49,893 nt of DNA from Pseudoalteromonas phenolica (GCF_005876835.1 NZ_PPSW01000013.1:1-49893), one strand, 5' to 3'. Positions 27,174-37,348 are shown, counted from the stretch's first letter. The notes: generated from the letters alone by a model not told the origin. A program made the numbers and translations.

Positions 27174-28145
27174 GTGCGTATAGGTCCATACCAACTTGAA
27201 AACAACTTGATTGTAGCCCCGATGGCTGGGATCACTGATAGACCATTCAGACAACTATGTCGTCGAATGGGTGCCGGTCTTGCGGTGTCAGAAATGATGT
27301 CTTCAAATCCAAAAGTATGGAAAACAGATAAATCGATGAACCGTATGGATCATTCTGGTGAGTCTGGTATTCGCTCTGTGCAAATTGCAGGTGCCGATCC
27401 TGAGTTGATGGCACAGGCAGCTCAGTTCAATGTAGATAACGGTGCGCAGATCATAGATATCAATATGGGCTGCCCCGCTAAGAAAGTGAATAAGAAATTA
27501 GCAGGCTCTGCATTGTTGCAGTATCCACAACTGGTTGAAGAAATTGTTCAGGCAGTTGTCGCAGCCGTTGATGTACCGGTGACATTAAAGATCCGTACTG
27601 GCTGGGATACAGATAACCGTAATGGTGTTGAGATTGCAAAGATAGCTGAACGTAATGGAATTGCTTCTTTGGCTGTGCATGGTCGCACGCGTGCTTGCAT
27701 GTACAAAGGGGAAGCTGAATATGCCACGATTCGGGATATTAAACGTTCAATATCAATTCCTGTGGTTGCCAATGGAGACATTACCTCTCCAGAGAAAGCG
27801 AAGCAGGTACTGGAATATACGGGCGCAGATGCCATTATGATTGGTCGAGCCGCCCAAGGTCGTCCTTGGATTTTCCGAGAGATAGACCATTATTTGCGAA
27901 CCGCAGAGCATATGCCTGCACCAGCATTGTCTGAAGTGCAAAGCATATTGATGGAGCACTTAGTGAACCTTCATCAATTCTATGGGGAGCCAATGGGAGC
28001 GCGCATCGCACGCAAGCATGTATCTTGGTATTTGCAGGCCCATGACCAAGAAGGTCAATTTAGGCGAGTATTTAATGCCCTTGAAACGCCCAATGAGCAA
28101 ATCGAGGCATTAGAGCAATACTTTAAAACACTAGCAGCTAACTAA
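27174..28145 (+). CDS. dusB: tRNA-dihydrouridine synthase B
   Basis: FMN enzyme reducing uridine (U17 in E. coli) to dihydrouridine in tRNA. The true start is the GTG at 27174, giving [26 protein letters not shown], which aligns with E. coli DusB; the longer frame from 27111 runs through the promoter. 323 residues with the catalytic cysteine in [13 protein letters not shown], the FMN-binding [15 protein letters not shown] and [13 protein letters not shown]. 15 bp ahead of fis. Confidence 0.95.
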   Translation: MRIGPYQLENNLIVAPMAGITDRPFRQLCRRMGAGLAVSEMMSSNPKVWKTDKSMNRMDHSGESGIRSVQIAGADPELMAQAAQFNVDNGAQIIDINMGCPAKKVNKKLAGSALLQYPQLVEEIVQAVVAAVDVPVTLKIRTGWDTDNRNGVEIAKIAERNGIASLAVHGRTRACMYKGEAEYATIRDIKRSISIPVVANGDITSPEKAKQVLEYTGADAIMIGRAAQGRPWIFREIDHYLRTAEHMPAPALSEVQSILMEHLVNLHQFYGEPMGARIARKHVSWYLQAHDQEGQFRRVFNALETPNEQIEALEQYFKTLAAN

Positions 28146-28160
28146 GAAAGAGACATAAAG

Positions 28161-28451
28161 ATGTTCGAACAAAATGTGACTTCTCCATTTATTACTAACG
28201 CTCACGTTCAGTCACAAGAGAAACCGCAACCTTTGCGCGATGCAGTAAAAAAAGCTGTACACCACTATTTAAAACAGCTTAACGGTCAAGACGTACAAGA
28301 CGTTTACGATCTTGTTCTTTCTGAGCTTGAAGCACCACTTTTAGAAGAAGTAATGACTTATACTCGTGGTAACCAAACTCGTGCTGCGATCTTACTAGGT
28401 ATCAACCGTGGTACTCTTCGTAAGAAGCTTAAAAAGTACGGCATGAACTAA
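28161..28451 (+). CDS. fis: Nucleoid protein Fis
   Basis: DNA-bending nucleoid protein and activator of stable RNA promoters. 96 residues (E. coli: 98). The N-terminal beta-arm region is followed by [20 protein letters not shown], then the helix-turn-helix end ([29 protein letters not shown]), near-identical to the family. Second gene of the dusB-fis operon, closed by a terminator. Confidence 0.98.
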   Translation: MFEQNVTSPFITNAHVQSQEKPQPLRDAVKKAVHHYLKQLNGQDVQDVYDLVLSELEAPLLEEVMTYTRGNQTRAAILLGINRGTLRKKLKKYGMN

Positions 28452-28478
28452 TTTCAGTTTCTGCTTAATGCTTAATAT

Positions 28479-28506
28479 AAAAAAGCGCCTTAGGGTGCTT
28501 TTTTAT
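28479..28506 (+). terminator. Terminator after fis
   Basis: AAAAGCGCC / GGTGCTTTT stem with one G-T pair, a TTAG loop and a T-run. The 204 bp from here to purH hold a TAAAAT -10 near 28653 followed by GCGC; I see no gene there. Confidence 0.8.
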
Positions 28507-28710
28507 TGCCTAAATTTTAACAATTTAGCACTTCAAATAACTAATACTTAAATTTCAATCAAACACACTTTGTACAAAATACCAACAGCATAAATTCAGT
28601 TTTTCTCACCCTCTTCTCTGCCTTTTTAATCGTTTTCTCGTTCGTTTTAGGCTAAAATAGCGCACTTCTAAGCTAGCCCTTAAGTAATCATTGAGGAAAC
28701 CCAAACCATC

Positions 28711-30297
28711 ATGGATATACATCGTCCAATTCGTCGCGCGCTACTAAGCGTGTCAGATAAAACCGGTATTGTTGAATTTGCCCGCGCACTAAGTGCACAA
28801 GGCGTAGAAGTACTATCAACTGGCGGTACGTTTAAACTACTAACAGAGAACGGCATTGCAGCCACGGAAGTATCTGACTACACAGGTCACCCAGAAATTA
28901 TGGATGGCCGAGTAAAAACCCTTCACCCGAAAGTACATGGCGGGATCTTAGGTCGTCGCGGCCAAGACGAAGGCGTGATGGAAGAAAACAACATTTCGGC
29001 TATCGATATGGTTGTTGTTAACCTTTACCCGTTTGCACAAACTGTTGCAAAAGAAGGCTGTACTTTAGAAGATGCAATTGAAAACATCGACATCGGTGGC
29101 CCAACTATGGTTCGCGCTGCAGCTAAAAACCACAAAGACGTGACGATTGTTGTAAACGCATCAGATTACGATCGCGTTATTGCAGACATGCAAGCAAACG
29201 AAGGCTCAACGACGTACCAAACACGTTTTGACCTTGCGATTGCAGCATACGAGCACACAGCACAATACGACGGTATGATTGCCAACTACTTCGGTAAAAT
29301 GGTTCCTGACTACACTGAAGAAGCTGCTGTTGAGACTAAGTTCCCTCGTACTATCAACATGCAATTCACTAAGAAGCAAGATATGCGTTACGGTGAAAAC
29401 TCTCACCAAGATGCTGCTTTCTATGTTGAAAACAACCTTGAAGAAGCCTCAGTTGCAACTGCAAAACAACTACAAGGTAAAGCCCTTTCTTACAACAACA
29501 TCGCTGACACTGACGCAGCGCTTGAGTGTGTAAAAGAGTTCGACAAGCCTGCTTGTGTTATCGTTAAGCACGCAAACCCATGTGGCGTAGCGGTAGACGA
29601 AGACATTCTTGCAGCTTACGACCGTGCTTTCAAAACAGACCCTACGTCTGCATTTGGTGGCATCATTGCATTCAACCGTGAGCTAGATGCAAACACAGCA
29701 GAAGCGATTGTGTCACGTCAATTCGTTGAAGTGATCATCGCACCAAGTATCTCTGCTGAAGCGACACAAATCGTTGCAGCTAAGAAGAACGTGCGTCTTC
29801 TTGAATGTGGCGAATGGTCAAGCAAAACGACGCAAGCTGACATCAAGCGTGTTAATGGTGGTATCTTAGTTCAAGACCGTGACCAAGGCATGGTTGAAAT
29901 GGGTGACCTTAAAGTAGTTTCAAAGCGCCAGCCTACTGAGCAAGAACTAAAAGATCTAATGTTCTGCTGGAAAGTCGCCAAATTCGTTAAGTCTAACGCA
30001 ATTGTATACGCAAAAGACGGTATGACAATTGGTGTAGGCGCAGGTCAAATGAGCCGCGTTTACTCTGCGAAGATTGCTGGTATTAAAGCAGCTGACGAGA
30101 ACCTAGAAGTTAAAGGTTCTGTTATGGCTTCTGACGCATTCTTCCCATTCCGTGACGGTATTGACGCCGCTGCCGAAGCGGGTATCACTGCGGTTATTCA
30201 ACCGGGTGGTTCAATGCGTGACGAAGAAGTTATCGCGGCAGCTGATGAAGCTGGCATGGCGATGGTATTTACTGGCATGCGCCACTTCCGTCACTAA
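28711..30297 (+). CDS. purH: Bifunctional AICAR formyltransferase / IMP cyclohydrolase
   Basis: Catalyses the last two steps of IMP synthesis. 528 residues: an MGS-like cyclohydrolase domain (about 1-200, [36 protein letters not shown]) and the formyltransferase domain ([14 protein letters not shown], the catalytic [25 protein letters not shown]). The nearest GAGGA is 13 bp upstream of the ATG, longer than ideal. purH and purD are one operon in E. coli; here a methyltransferase gene intervenes. Confidence 0.98.
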   Translation: MDIHRPIRRALLSVSDKTGIVEFARALSAQGVEVLSTGGTFKLLTENGIAATEVSDYTGHPEIMDGRVKTLHPKVHGGILGRRGQDEGVMEENNISAIDMVVVNLYPFAQTVAKEGCTLEDAIENIDIGGPTMVRAAAKNHKDVTIVVNASDYDRVIADMQANEGSTTYQTRFDLAIAAYEHTAQYDGMIANYFGKMVPDYTEEAAVETKFPRTINMQFTKKQDMRYGENSHQDAAFYVENNLEEASVATAKQLQGKALSYNNIADTDAALECVKEFDKPACVIVKHANPCGVAVDEDILAAYDRAFKTDPTSAFGGIIAFNRELDANTAEAIVSRQFVEVIIAPSISAEATQIVAAKKNVRLLECGEWSSKTTQADIKRVNGGILVQDRDQGMVEMGDLKVVSKRQPTEQELKDLMFCWKVAKFVKSNAIVYAKDGMTIGVGAGQMSRVYSAKIAGIKAADENLEVKGSVMASDAFFPFRDGIDAAAEAGITAVIQPGGSMRDEEVIAAADEAGMAMVFTGMRHFRH

Positions 30298-30304
30298 TCG
30301 AGAT

Positions 30305-30335
30305 GCGCGAAACATTCATCGTTTCGCGCTTTTTC
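30305..30335 (+). terminator. Terminator after purH
   Basis: GCGCGAAAC / GTTTCGCGC stem with a 7-nt loop and a T-run. It implies that the methyltransferase and purD are at least partly transcribed from another promoter. Confidence 0.88.
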
Positions 30336-30392
30336 TTTCTCCCAATTTCAAGTAGTCTGCTTAAAACACACTCAAAGTGAAGGACATAAAAA

Positions 30393-31226
30393 ATGAAATT
30401 CGGTTTAAAAACACTTCTCGCTGCTAGCATTGTAACTGCTATTGCAGGTTGTTCTGCAACAGGTTCATCTACATCATCTAGCTCTGCACAGTTAACATCG
30501 GCAGTTGCTGATAGCGCACGTTCTGATAAGAACCGTGCTCGTGACCAATACCGTCGCCCAGCACAAACCCTTGAGTTTTTTGGCCTTAAGCCAAATATGA
30601 CAGTGGTTGAAATTGCGCCTGGTGGTGGTTGGTATTCAGAGATCTTAGCACCTGCTGTTAAAGGCCAGGGTACTTTTTATGCAGCGCATTTCCCTGCTGA
30701 TTCAAAAGTAGGTTATTACCAGCGCTCACTAGCTGGCTTTAAACAGAAAGTGGCTGAAGATACTCGCTTTAGCGAAGTAAAAATTACCGAGTTTGCACCG
30801 GTCACTCACTCAGACATTGCCCCTACAGGCTCTGCTGACATGGTTTTAACTTTCCGTAATGTACACAACTGGTACATGCGTGGTGGCGAAGACAGCACTT
30901 TAAGTGCATTTAAAGCATTTAATAAAGCGCTTAAAACGGGTGGTATCTTAGGTGTTGTTGAACACCGTTTACCAGAACACCGTGCCGACAAAGACCAAAA
31001 GTCATCAGGGTATATGAAGCAAAGCTATGTTATCGAAGTTGCTAAAAAAGCAGGTTTTGAATTGGTAGAAGCAAGCGAAATTAACGCTAACCCACTTGAT
31101 AGCGCTAATCACCCGAAAGGTGTTTGGACATTGCCACCACGTTTAGCTTTAGGTGAAGAAAAAGCTGAGCAGTATAAGGCAATTGGGGAAAGCGATCGCA
31201 TGACCCTAAAATTCAAAAAGTTATAA
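30393..31226 (+). CDS. Lipoprotein-type class I SAM methyltransferase
   Basis: 277 residues. The N-terminus is a lipoprotein signal: MKFGLKTLLAASIVTAIAGC with lipobox IAGC (Cys20) and serine at +2, which by the usual rule points to the outer membrane. A Ser/Thr linker follows, then a Rossmann-type fold with TVVEIAPGGGWYSEIL as motif I and LKTGGILGVVEHR later. It resembles the group of predicted methyltransferases in COG4798. SAM is not known to be available in the periplasm, so the export signal is puzzling. 15 bp before purD, probably co-transcribed; substrate unknown. Confidence 0.8.
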   Translation: MKFGLKTLLAASIVTAIAGCSATGSSTSSSSAQLTSAVADSARSDKNRARDQYRRPAQTLEFFGLKPNMTVVEIAPGGGWYSEILAPAVKGQGTFYAAHFPADSKVGYYQRSLAGFKQKVAEDTRFSEVKITEFAPVTHSDIAPTGSADMVLTFRNVHNWYMRGGEDSTLSAFKAFNKALKTGGILGVVEHRLPEHRADKDQKSSGYMKQSYVIEVAKKAGFELVEASEINANPLDSANHPKGVWTLPPRLALGEEKAEQYKAIGESDRMTLKFKKL

Positions 31227-31241
31227 TAGGATAAATACGCC

Positions 31242-32525
31242 ATGAATGTACTAGTCATTGGCAGTGGCGGCCGTGAACACGCGCTTGCGTTTAAAGCCGC
31301 TCAAAACCCTTCTGTAAGAACCGTTTTTGTTGCACCTGGTAATGCAGGTACTGCACTAGAGCCTAAGTTAGAAAATGTGGCAATTGGTGTTGAAGATCTA
31401 GATGCACTCGTTGCATTTGCAAAAGACAACAACGTAGAGCTAACCATTGTTGGCCCTGAAGCACCATTAGTTATTGGTGTGGTTGACCGCTTCCGTGAAG
31501 AAGGTCTAGCTATCTTCGGTCCAACAGCTGCAGCAGCACAACTAGAAGGTTCTAAGTCGTTCACAAAAGACTTCTTAGCACGTCACGATATTCCAACTGC
31601 GGAATATCAAACGTTTGAACAAATCGCACCTGCACTTGCTTATCTAAAAGAAAAAGGCGCACCGATTGTTGTTAAGGCTGATGGCCTTGCAGCAGGTAAA
31701 GGTGTGATCGTTGCAATGACAGAAGCAGAAGCGGAAGAAGCAATCCGTGATATGCTTGCTGGAAATGCATTCGGTGAAGCGGGTAGTCGTGTAGTTATCG
31801 AAGAATTCCTTGAAGGTGAAGAAGCCTCTTTCATCGTCATGGTTGACGGTAAAAACGTGCTGCCATTTGCAACAAGCCAAGACCACAAACGTGCATACAA
31901 CGGCGACCAAGGTCCTAACACGGGTGGTATGGGTGCTTACTCTCCTGCGCCAGTTGTAACCGCTGACATTCATGAGCGCATCATGAACGAAGTGATCAAC
32001 CCAACGGTTGAAGGTATGGCTAGTGAAGGTGCTCCTTACACAGGTTTCCTATACGCAGGTCTTATGATCACAGCTGACGGTACACCTAAGGTAATCGAGT
32101 ATAATTGTCGTTTCGGTGACCCTGAAACTCAACCTATCATGCTACGTCTACAGTCTGACTTAGTAGAGCTAATTCAAGCGGCAAACCGTGAAGAGCTAGA
32201 TCAAACTGAAATTAAGTTCGATTCACGTGCAGCGGTAGGCGTCGTACTTGCAGCGAAAGGTTACCCTGGTAGCTATCCAAAAGGTGATGCTATCTCAGGT
32301 CTTCGTGTTGATTACGCTGAAGGCGAGAAAGTATTCCACGCAGGTACTAAACAAGACGGCGAAAACGTTGTAACAGCCGGTGGTCGTGTACTTTGTGCAA
32401 CTGCACTTGGTCACACTGTGACTGAAGCGCAAAAACGCGCGTATGCACTGGTAAACGAAATCAATTGGGACGGCGTTGAGTTCCGTACTGATATCGCTTA
32501 TCGCGCCATTACTCGTGAACAGTAA
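31242..32525 (+). CDS. purD: Phosphoribosylamine-glycine ligase
   Basis: Second step of purine synthesis, making glycinamide ribonucleotide with ATP. 427 residues of the ATP-grasp superfamily: MNVLVIGSGGREHALAFK, VGPEAPLVIG, IVVKADGLAAGKGVIVA, SQDHKRAYNGDQGPNTGGMGAYSP and EYNCRFGDPETQ with metal ligands. Closed by a terminator. It shares the purine pathway with purH upstream. Confidence 0.98.
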   Translation: MNVLVIGSGGREHALAFKAAQNPSVRTVFVAPGNAGTALEPKLENVAIGVEDLDALVAFAKDNNVELTIVGPEAPLVIGVVDRFREEGLAIFGPTAAAAQLEGSKSFTKDFLARHDIPTAEYQTFEQIAPALAYLKEKGAPIVVKADGLAAGKGVIVAMTEAEAEEAIRDMLAGNAFGEAGSRVVIEEFLEGEEASFIVMVDGKNVLPFATSQDHKRAYNGDQGPNTGGMGAYSPAPVVTADIHERIMNEVINPTVEGMASEGAPYTGFLYAGLMITADGTPKVIEYNCRFGDPETQPIMLRLQSDLVELIQAANREELDQTEIKFDSRAAVGVVLAAKGYPGSYPKGDAISGLRVDYAEGEKVFHAGTKQDGENVVTAGGRVLCATALGHTVTEAQKRAYALVNEINWDGVEFRTDIAYRAITREQ

Positions 32526-32547
32526 TCTCACATCTATTTAGATGATT

Positions 32548-32574
32548 AAAGGCCCTTTCGAGGGCCTTTCTTTT
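32548..32574 (+). terminator. Terminator after purD
   Basis: AAAGGCCCT / AGGGCCTTT stem with a TTCG tetraloop and a T-rich tail. Confidence 0.92.
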
Positions 32575-32635
32575 AACTCTCCACCAGCTTTGCTAGACTG
32601 CGCACTTAAATTTTCACATCTTTAGGGGCGTAAAG

Positions 32636-33451
32636 ATGCAAGGTACACTGCGTAAACTAAAAGCAGACCACACTCAACCGATTCAATATCATCTTCCACT
32701 AGGCGATGAATTGGTTAATCTAAACCAATATTTTGGTAAAGCGATTAAGCTAACTTTCACAGGTAATATTTTTTGTTGTAGCTGTGGTAAAAAAACCAAA
32801 AAAAGTTACTCACAAGGTCATTGCTTTGTGTGTATGAAAAAACTGGCTAGCTGTGACATGTGTATTATGAAGCCTGAAACCTGCCATTTTGATCAAGGTA
32901 CCTGTCGCGAGCCTGAATGGGGTGAAGCGAACTGCATGATCCCGCACTATGTTTACCTTGCAAATACATCTGGGTTAAAAGTCGGTATTACTCGCCATAC
33001 ACAAATTCCTACACGCTGGATTGACCAAGGTGCGACGCAAGCCCTGCCAATTTTTAAAGTGCAAACACGCTTACAGTCAGGTCTCGTAGAAGTTGCTTTA
33101 GCCGAGTTCATTGCCGATAAAACCAATTGGCGCAATATGCTCAAAGGCGTCAGTGTTGATGTTGATTTAAAAGCCGCGGCTGCTGAGCTTATTCCACAAA
33201 TTCAAGCTAAATTAGATGAGTTGGCTGAGTTGTTTGGTGCCACCGCCATTGAACAGTTAGACGAAGAAGTCGTTGATTTAGATTTCCCTGTCACAGAATA
33301 CCCGACCAAGATCAGCTCGTTTAACTTCGACAAAGATCCTGAAGTGTCTGGCGTACTTGAAGGCATTAAAGGTCAGTATTTAATCTTTGACAAAGGTGTT
33401 ATAAACATTCGTAAATTCACTTCTTACGAAGTGGCTTTCGAAGCACTGTAA
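32636..33451 (+). CDS. DUF2797 zinc-finger protein
   Basis: 271 residues. A cysteine-rich N-terminal half (CCSCGKKTKKSYSQGHCFVC, then CDMC and C..PETC) suggests structural zinc. The middle segment HYVYLANTSGLKVGITR resembles a GIY-YIG-like fold, and the layout matches what I know of DUF2797. Function is unestablished. It has its own short leader after the purD terminator and converges with the CBS-GGDEF-EAL gene. Confidence 0.8.
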   Translation: MQGTLRKLKADHTQPIQYHLPLGDELVNLNQYFGKAIKLTFTGNIFCCSCGKKTKKSYSQGHCFVCMKKLASCDMCIMKPETCHFDQGTCREPEWGEANCMIPHYVYLANTSGLKVGITRHTQIPTRWIDQGATQALPIFKVQTRLQSGLVEVALAEFIADKTNWRNMLKGVSVDVDLKAAAAELIPQIQAKLDELAELFGATAIEQLDEEVVDLDFPVTEYPTKISSFNFDKDPEVSGVLEGIKGQYLIFDKGVINIRKFTSYEVAFEAL

Positions 33452-33469
33452 GTTAACTCGTTGAATGAA

Positions 33470-33496
33470 GCACCTCTGCATTTAATGCATTGGTGC
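33470..33496. terminator. Possible bidirectional hairpin between convergent genes
   Basis: GCACC-TC-TGCAT, a TTA apex, then ATGCA-TT-GGTGC forms a stem with one internal loop. It overlaps the stop codon of the gene at 33482. There is no T-run, so terminator function is doubtful. Confidence 0.3.
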
Positions 33497-36016
33497 CTCT
33501 AAATTTGAACCTGTACGCTTTTGGTAAAAACTCAACCATTGCGATTCGCTTAAAGGTCGACAGAACAAATAACCTTGTAAATAATGGCAATCAAGCTGCT
33601 TTAGAAACTCTTTTTGAACTTGCTTCTCTACCCCTTCAGCCACTACTTTCAACTTTAAGGCCTTTGCCATCGCCACAATGGCAGTCACAATCTCACTATT
33701 GCCATATTCATCAGGGACTTTCGCGGTAAAGCTGGCATCGATTTTTAATACATCAATAGGTAACTTAGTTAAGTAGCTTAGGGCTGAGTAACCTGTGCCA
33801 AAGTCATCTAGCGCAATCGATACCCCTAACGCTTTTAACTTTTTCAGCTCACTCTTTGCTTCATGTAAATTACTGATAAAGCTGCTTTCAGTTAATTCTA
33901 TTTCTAAGCAATTTCCCGGAAGTTGATGTCGCTCTAAGGCATTTGCCACAGTTAAAGCCAGTTCACCTTGATGTAAATGTTGTGCCGACACATTGATCGC
34001 AATGCGTTGCAGTTGAATACCTTGATGGCGCCAAAATGCCATTTTTTCACAGGCCCGATTGATCACCCACTGGTCCAATTTAGTGATTAAACCCAGCTCC
34101 TCAGCAAGTGGAATAAATTGAGCTGGTGAGATCATACCTAAATTTGGATCTTGCCATCTAAGTAAACACTCAACACTAGAAATGTGCTCTTCGTTTAAAC
34201 ATTGAACTGGCTGGTAGTGAAGCTCAAATTCATTACATTCTAAAGCGCTTTGAAAACGGCTTAACATCGACAAACGCTCTAACGAACGCGCATTCATAGA
34301 GGCTTTATAGAGCTGAAAAGAGTTACGCCCTACCTCTTTAGAGCGGTACATAGCAACATCAGCATGCTTAAGCAAAGATTCACTGTCTAAACCATCTTCG
34401 GGGTACACAGCCGCGCCTATAGATGCCGTAGCCCCGACACTCATACCGCTAATTTCAAATGGCTGCCCGAGCAAGTCTAAAATATCATTGGCAAACGACA
34501 CCACATCGGCCAAGTCTTTTACTTCAGTCAGTAACACCACAAATTCATCACCACCGAGTCTTGCTAATGTGTCGCCTTCTCTGAGCTGCCCTTTAATACG
34601 TTCACTCACTTTTACAAGTAATTCATCTCCAGCACTGTGACCAAGGGTATCGTTGACCTCTTTGAAGCGGTCTAAATCAATAAACATGACTGATAGCTTT
34701 TGTTTATCTCTGTGCGCTGATGCAAGCGCCATCGAAAGCCGGTCGTTAAACAAACGACGATTTGGTAGTCCTGTTAATTCGTCAAAATAGGCAAGGCGCA
34801 CTATTTTTTCTTCGGCATTTTTACGCTCTGTAATGTCACTAAAGATGGCGGCATAAAGCACATCGTCACTGTATGGTTCATTGATTTCTATAATAGTCAG
34901 CCACTCTACATAAATGTCGCCATTCTTCTTACGATTACAAACCTCTCCCTGCCATACCCCTTTTTCATTTAATTCATCCCACATTTGTTTATAGTATTCA
35001 GGCGGATGAATACCCGAGCTCAATAAATTTGGGGTTTTACCTAAGACTTCATAATCTTTGTAGCCTGTCAGGGCACTAAATGCAGGGTTTATTTGAATAA
35101 TTTCGCCTGAACTTCTGGTGATCATAATGCCATCTAGAGACGCATCTATAATGCGGTTTGCTAGGTAGAGGTTTTTCTCTGATTTTTGCAACGCAAGGTC
35201 GCGCTGGGCGAGCACTTTTTCGAGTTCACTGCAGTATGCGGTTTCGATTTCGGTTAAGACATTTTTTAATGCCAGCAAGCCAATTACCTGCTCTGTGGTT
35301 GGCTCTTTGACCACTAAATGACGAATAGAATTTGCAGTCATTAATCGGTATGCATCAAACAAACTGTCTTTAGGGACCACTGACTGCATTGGGTAACTGG
35401 CTAATTCCCAACACGGCATACGCCAATCAGGGTTAAGCACCATATAAGCAATGTCTCTTTGCGTAATAATGCCATATTCACCGAGAGACTTATTTTTAAT
35501 GAGCACCGCTGTAACTTGCTTAATTCGCATCACATCAATGACTTTTGAGATGCAATCATTGCTATCTAAAATGGTCACCTTCTTTTCGTAGTGATCTTCT
35601 ATTGGCCTAAAATGCAGATAATGATCTAACCCCTGATTACGCACAATATCTGACAATGACACTACGCCAACTGGCTCAAAGTGCTCATCTTTAACCAGTA
35701 GATGACGAATCCCCAATTGGTGAAATTTGATGGTAGCTTCACTGAGGCTTTTATCAATTTGCACGCTTTGTACTGGCGTAGCCATCAATTCACCAATGGG
35801 TGTTTGCTGAAAGCCTTGCTGTGAAAAGTTCAGCTTAACGCAATCTGATTCGGTCCAGATACCTACAATTTTATCTTCTTCCGTGACAAAAATAGAGCTA
35901 ACCTTGTGCGCACGCATTTTTGTTACCGCACTAAATAATGAGGTGCTGATATCACACGATAGCAGCTGGTTGGTAAAGATATCTTTGACCTTTAGTTGAC
36001 GACTTTCAGATGTCAT
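33482..36016 (-). CDS. CBS-PAS-GGDEF-EAL signalling protein
   Basis: 844 residues, starting at the ATG at 36016, which has GAGGAG 6 bp upstream; a longer frame starting 8 codons earlier lacks this. Order: four CBS repeats in two pairs (about 1-130 and 135-260), a coiled linker, a PAS domain (about 285-410, ending FSDITERK), GGDEF (LGGDEFVVLL, about 420-580) and EAL (about 590-840). The cyclase motif is intact. In the EAL domain the signature reads ECLLRW; ELTES, DDFGTGYSAL and AEGVE are present. It probably makes and/or breaks c-di-GMP under nucleotide sensing by the CBS pairs. No membrane helix. Confidence 0.92.
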   Translation of the reverse strand: MTSESRQLKVKDIFTNQLLSCDISTSLFSAVTKMRAHKVSSIFVTEEDKIVGIWTESDCVKLNFSQQGFQQTPIGELMATPVQSVQIDKSLSEATIKFHQLGIRHLLVKDEHFEPVGVVSLSDIVRNQGLDHYLHFRPIEDHYEKKVTILDSNDCISKVIDVMRIKQVTAVLIKNKSLGEYGIITQRDIAYMVLNPDWRMPCWELASYPMQSVVPKDSLFDAYRLMTANSIRHLVVKEPTTEQVIGLLALKNVLTEIETAYCSELEKVLAQRDLALQKSEKNLYLANRIIDASLDGIMITRSSGEIIQINPAFSALTGYKDYEVLGKTPNLLSSGIHPPEYYKQMWDELNEKGVWQGEVCNRKKNGDIYVEWLTIIEINEPYSDDVLYAAIFSDITERKNAEEKIVRLAYFDELTGLPNRRLFNDRLSMALASAHRDKQKLSVMFIDLDRFKEVNDTLGHSAGDELLVKVSERIKGQLREGDTLARLGGDEFVVLLTEVKDLADVVSFANDILDLLGQPFEISGMSVGATASIGAAVYPEDGLDSESLLKHADVAMYRSKEVGRNSFQLYKASMNARSLERLSMLSRFQSALECNEFELHYQPVQCLNEEHISSVECLLRWQDPNLGMISPAQFIPLAEELGLITKLDQWVINRACEKMAFWRHQGIQLQRIAINVSAQHLHQGELALTVANALERHQLPGNCLEIELTESSFISNLHEAKSELKKLKALGVSIALDDFGTGYSALSYLTKLPIDVLKIDASFTAKVPDEYGNSEIVTAIVAMAKALKLKVVAEGVEKQVQKEFLKQLDCHYLQGYLFCRPLSESQWLSFYQKRTGSNLEAPMH

Positions 36017-36092
36017 TAAGCACTCCTCGCATTGAGTCAATCTTTGCCAGTATAATATTGGCTAAGAAACAAACTTTGATTGAGGACAAATT

Positions 36093-36404
36093 TTGACTAT
36101 TCAAGCACTCCCTTTATTGCTCATAACAAAACAAAGCATTGAGTATATTGAAAGTGAGTCATCACTGTCTGATGCGCTTTTCTATCTCTCAGAGGAACAG
36201 AAAAGGGGATCGATGTATATTCAAAATAGTGGTGAGGCATTTAACCTGGCGTCAAGCCAGCGCACTGACGTGAACCTTGATAAGTTAACTACAAAGCTGC
36301 AGCAGCAATTAGCGCAAGACGGTCATTGCTGTATTGCGAAACTAAGATTCACTTCTTTGCAAGATCTATATGATTTTGCCTGTGAGATATACAGGCAAGA
36401 CTAA
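36093..36404 (+). CDS. Small protein of unknown function
   Basis: 103 residues from a TTG at 36093, supported by GAGGA 7 bp upstream. The sequence begins TIQALPLLLITKQSIEYIES and ends LRFTSLQDLYDFACEIYRQD; it has two adjacent cysteines (HCCIA) and no signal peptide or membrane helix after residue 12. It is divergent from the CBS-GGDEF-EAL gene with 76 bp between starts, so the two may share regulation. No family recognised. Confidence 0.65.
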   Translation: MTIQALPLLLITKQSIEYIESESSLSDALFYLSEEQKRGSMYIQNSGEAFNLASSQRTDVNLDKLTTKLQQQLAQDGHCCIAKLRFTSLQDLYDFACEIYRQD

Positions 36405-36430
36405 ATAGTCTGAGCTCTGAATAATAAGCC

Positions 36431-37348
36431 TTAAGCTTCAACCAAGGCTTTAATGTGCGTCACTGCACTTCTGCCTAGTGCAGAGAGTGCATAGCCACCT
36501 TCAAGGTAAGAGACAATCCCTTTACAGTCTGTTTGCTTAACAAGTTCAGCAACCTGCTCCGTTAGCCATTGATAATCCGCCTCAGTGAATTTTAGGCTGC
36601 CCATATCATCTTCAAGGTGGGCATCAAAGCCGGCACTAATAAAGATTAGTTCGGGGTTAAACGCCCTTAACGTAGGCTCCCATTGTTGTGAATACAACGC
36701 CTTCAAATCAACCCCATCACTGGCTATCGCCAATGGTGAGTTAATAACTGTGTCGGTATTTTCAATGGCGGTATTAGGGTAAAACGGATACTGAAACAAT
36801 GAGCAAAACAGTACGTTATCATCTTCTCTAAAAATATCTTGGGTGCCATTACCATGGTGCACGTCAATATCTAAAATCGCGATACGTTTCACACCCTGCT
36901 GTTTTGCATAAGCGGCAGCAATGGCAACGTTGTTAAAAATACAAAATCCAGAAGATGTCGACTGATTAGCATGGTGCCCAGGTGGTCTAACATTACAAAA
37001 TGCAGCATCAATGCTATCAGCAAGAATTTCATCGACTGCTAATATACCCGCTCCGACCGCACGTTCAACAGCCTTCATCGAATCTGGGCATAACCAAGTA
37101 TCACCGTCGAGCTCTCTCAACCCTTGTTGCGGAATTGAAGTCAGCACTTTATCTATTAACGCTCTGTCATGCACCAATGCTATATGATCTAACTCTGCTT
37201 TAGGGGCACTTTTTTGAGCCACCGCAATATCAAGTCCAGATGCCAATAATCGGTCAGATACCGCATCAAGACGCTCTGGGCACTCGGGATGATCTGCAAT
37301 CATTTTATGTTTACGACAATGTGGGTGACTGATAACTGCGGTACGCAT
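36431..37348 (-). CDS. Histone deacetylase family (class II HDAC-like) hydrolase
   Basis: 305 residues of the arginase/deacetylase fold; bacterial members deacetylate acetylpolyamines, acetyl-lysine or similar amides. It starts at MRTAVISHP with AAGGA 7 bp upstream; the frame extends nine codons further without support. Catalytic pieces: RPPGHHA (His pair), the zinc ligands in LDIDVHHGNGTQ and SAGFDAH, and the end motif YLEGGYALSALG. Substrate cannot be predicted. It converges on the 103-residue gene with a short gap. Confidence 0.9.
   Translation of the reverse strand: MRTAVISHPHCRKHKMIADHPECPERLDAVSDRLLASGLDIAVAQKSAPKAELDHIALVHDRALIDKVLTSIPQQGLRELDGDTWLCPDSMKAVERAVGAGILAVDEILADSIDAAFCNVRPPGHHANQSTSSGFCIFNNVAIAAAYAKQQGVKRIAILDIDVHHGNGTQDIFREDDNVLFCSLFQYPFYPNTAIENTDTVINSPLAIASDGVDLKALYSQQWEPTLRAFNPELIFISAGFDAHLEDDMGSLKFTEADYQWLTEQVAELVKQTDCKGIVSYLEGGYALSALGRSAVTHIKALVEA

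Noticed and set aside
28625..28645. Possible PurR operator ahead of purH
   Set aside because: The best alignment to ACGCAAACGTTTGCGT agrees at only about half the positions.
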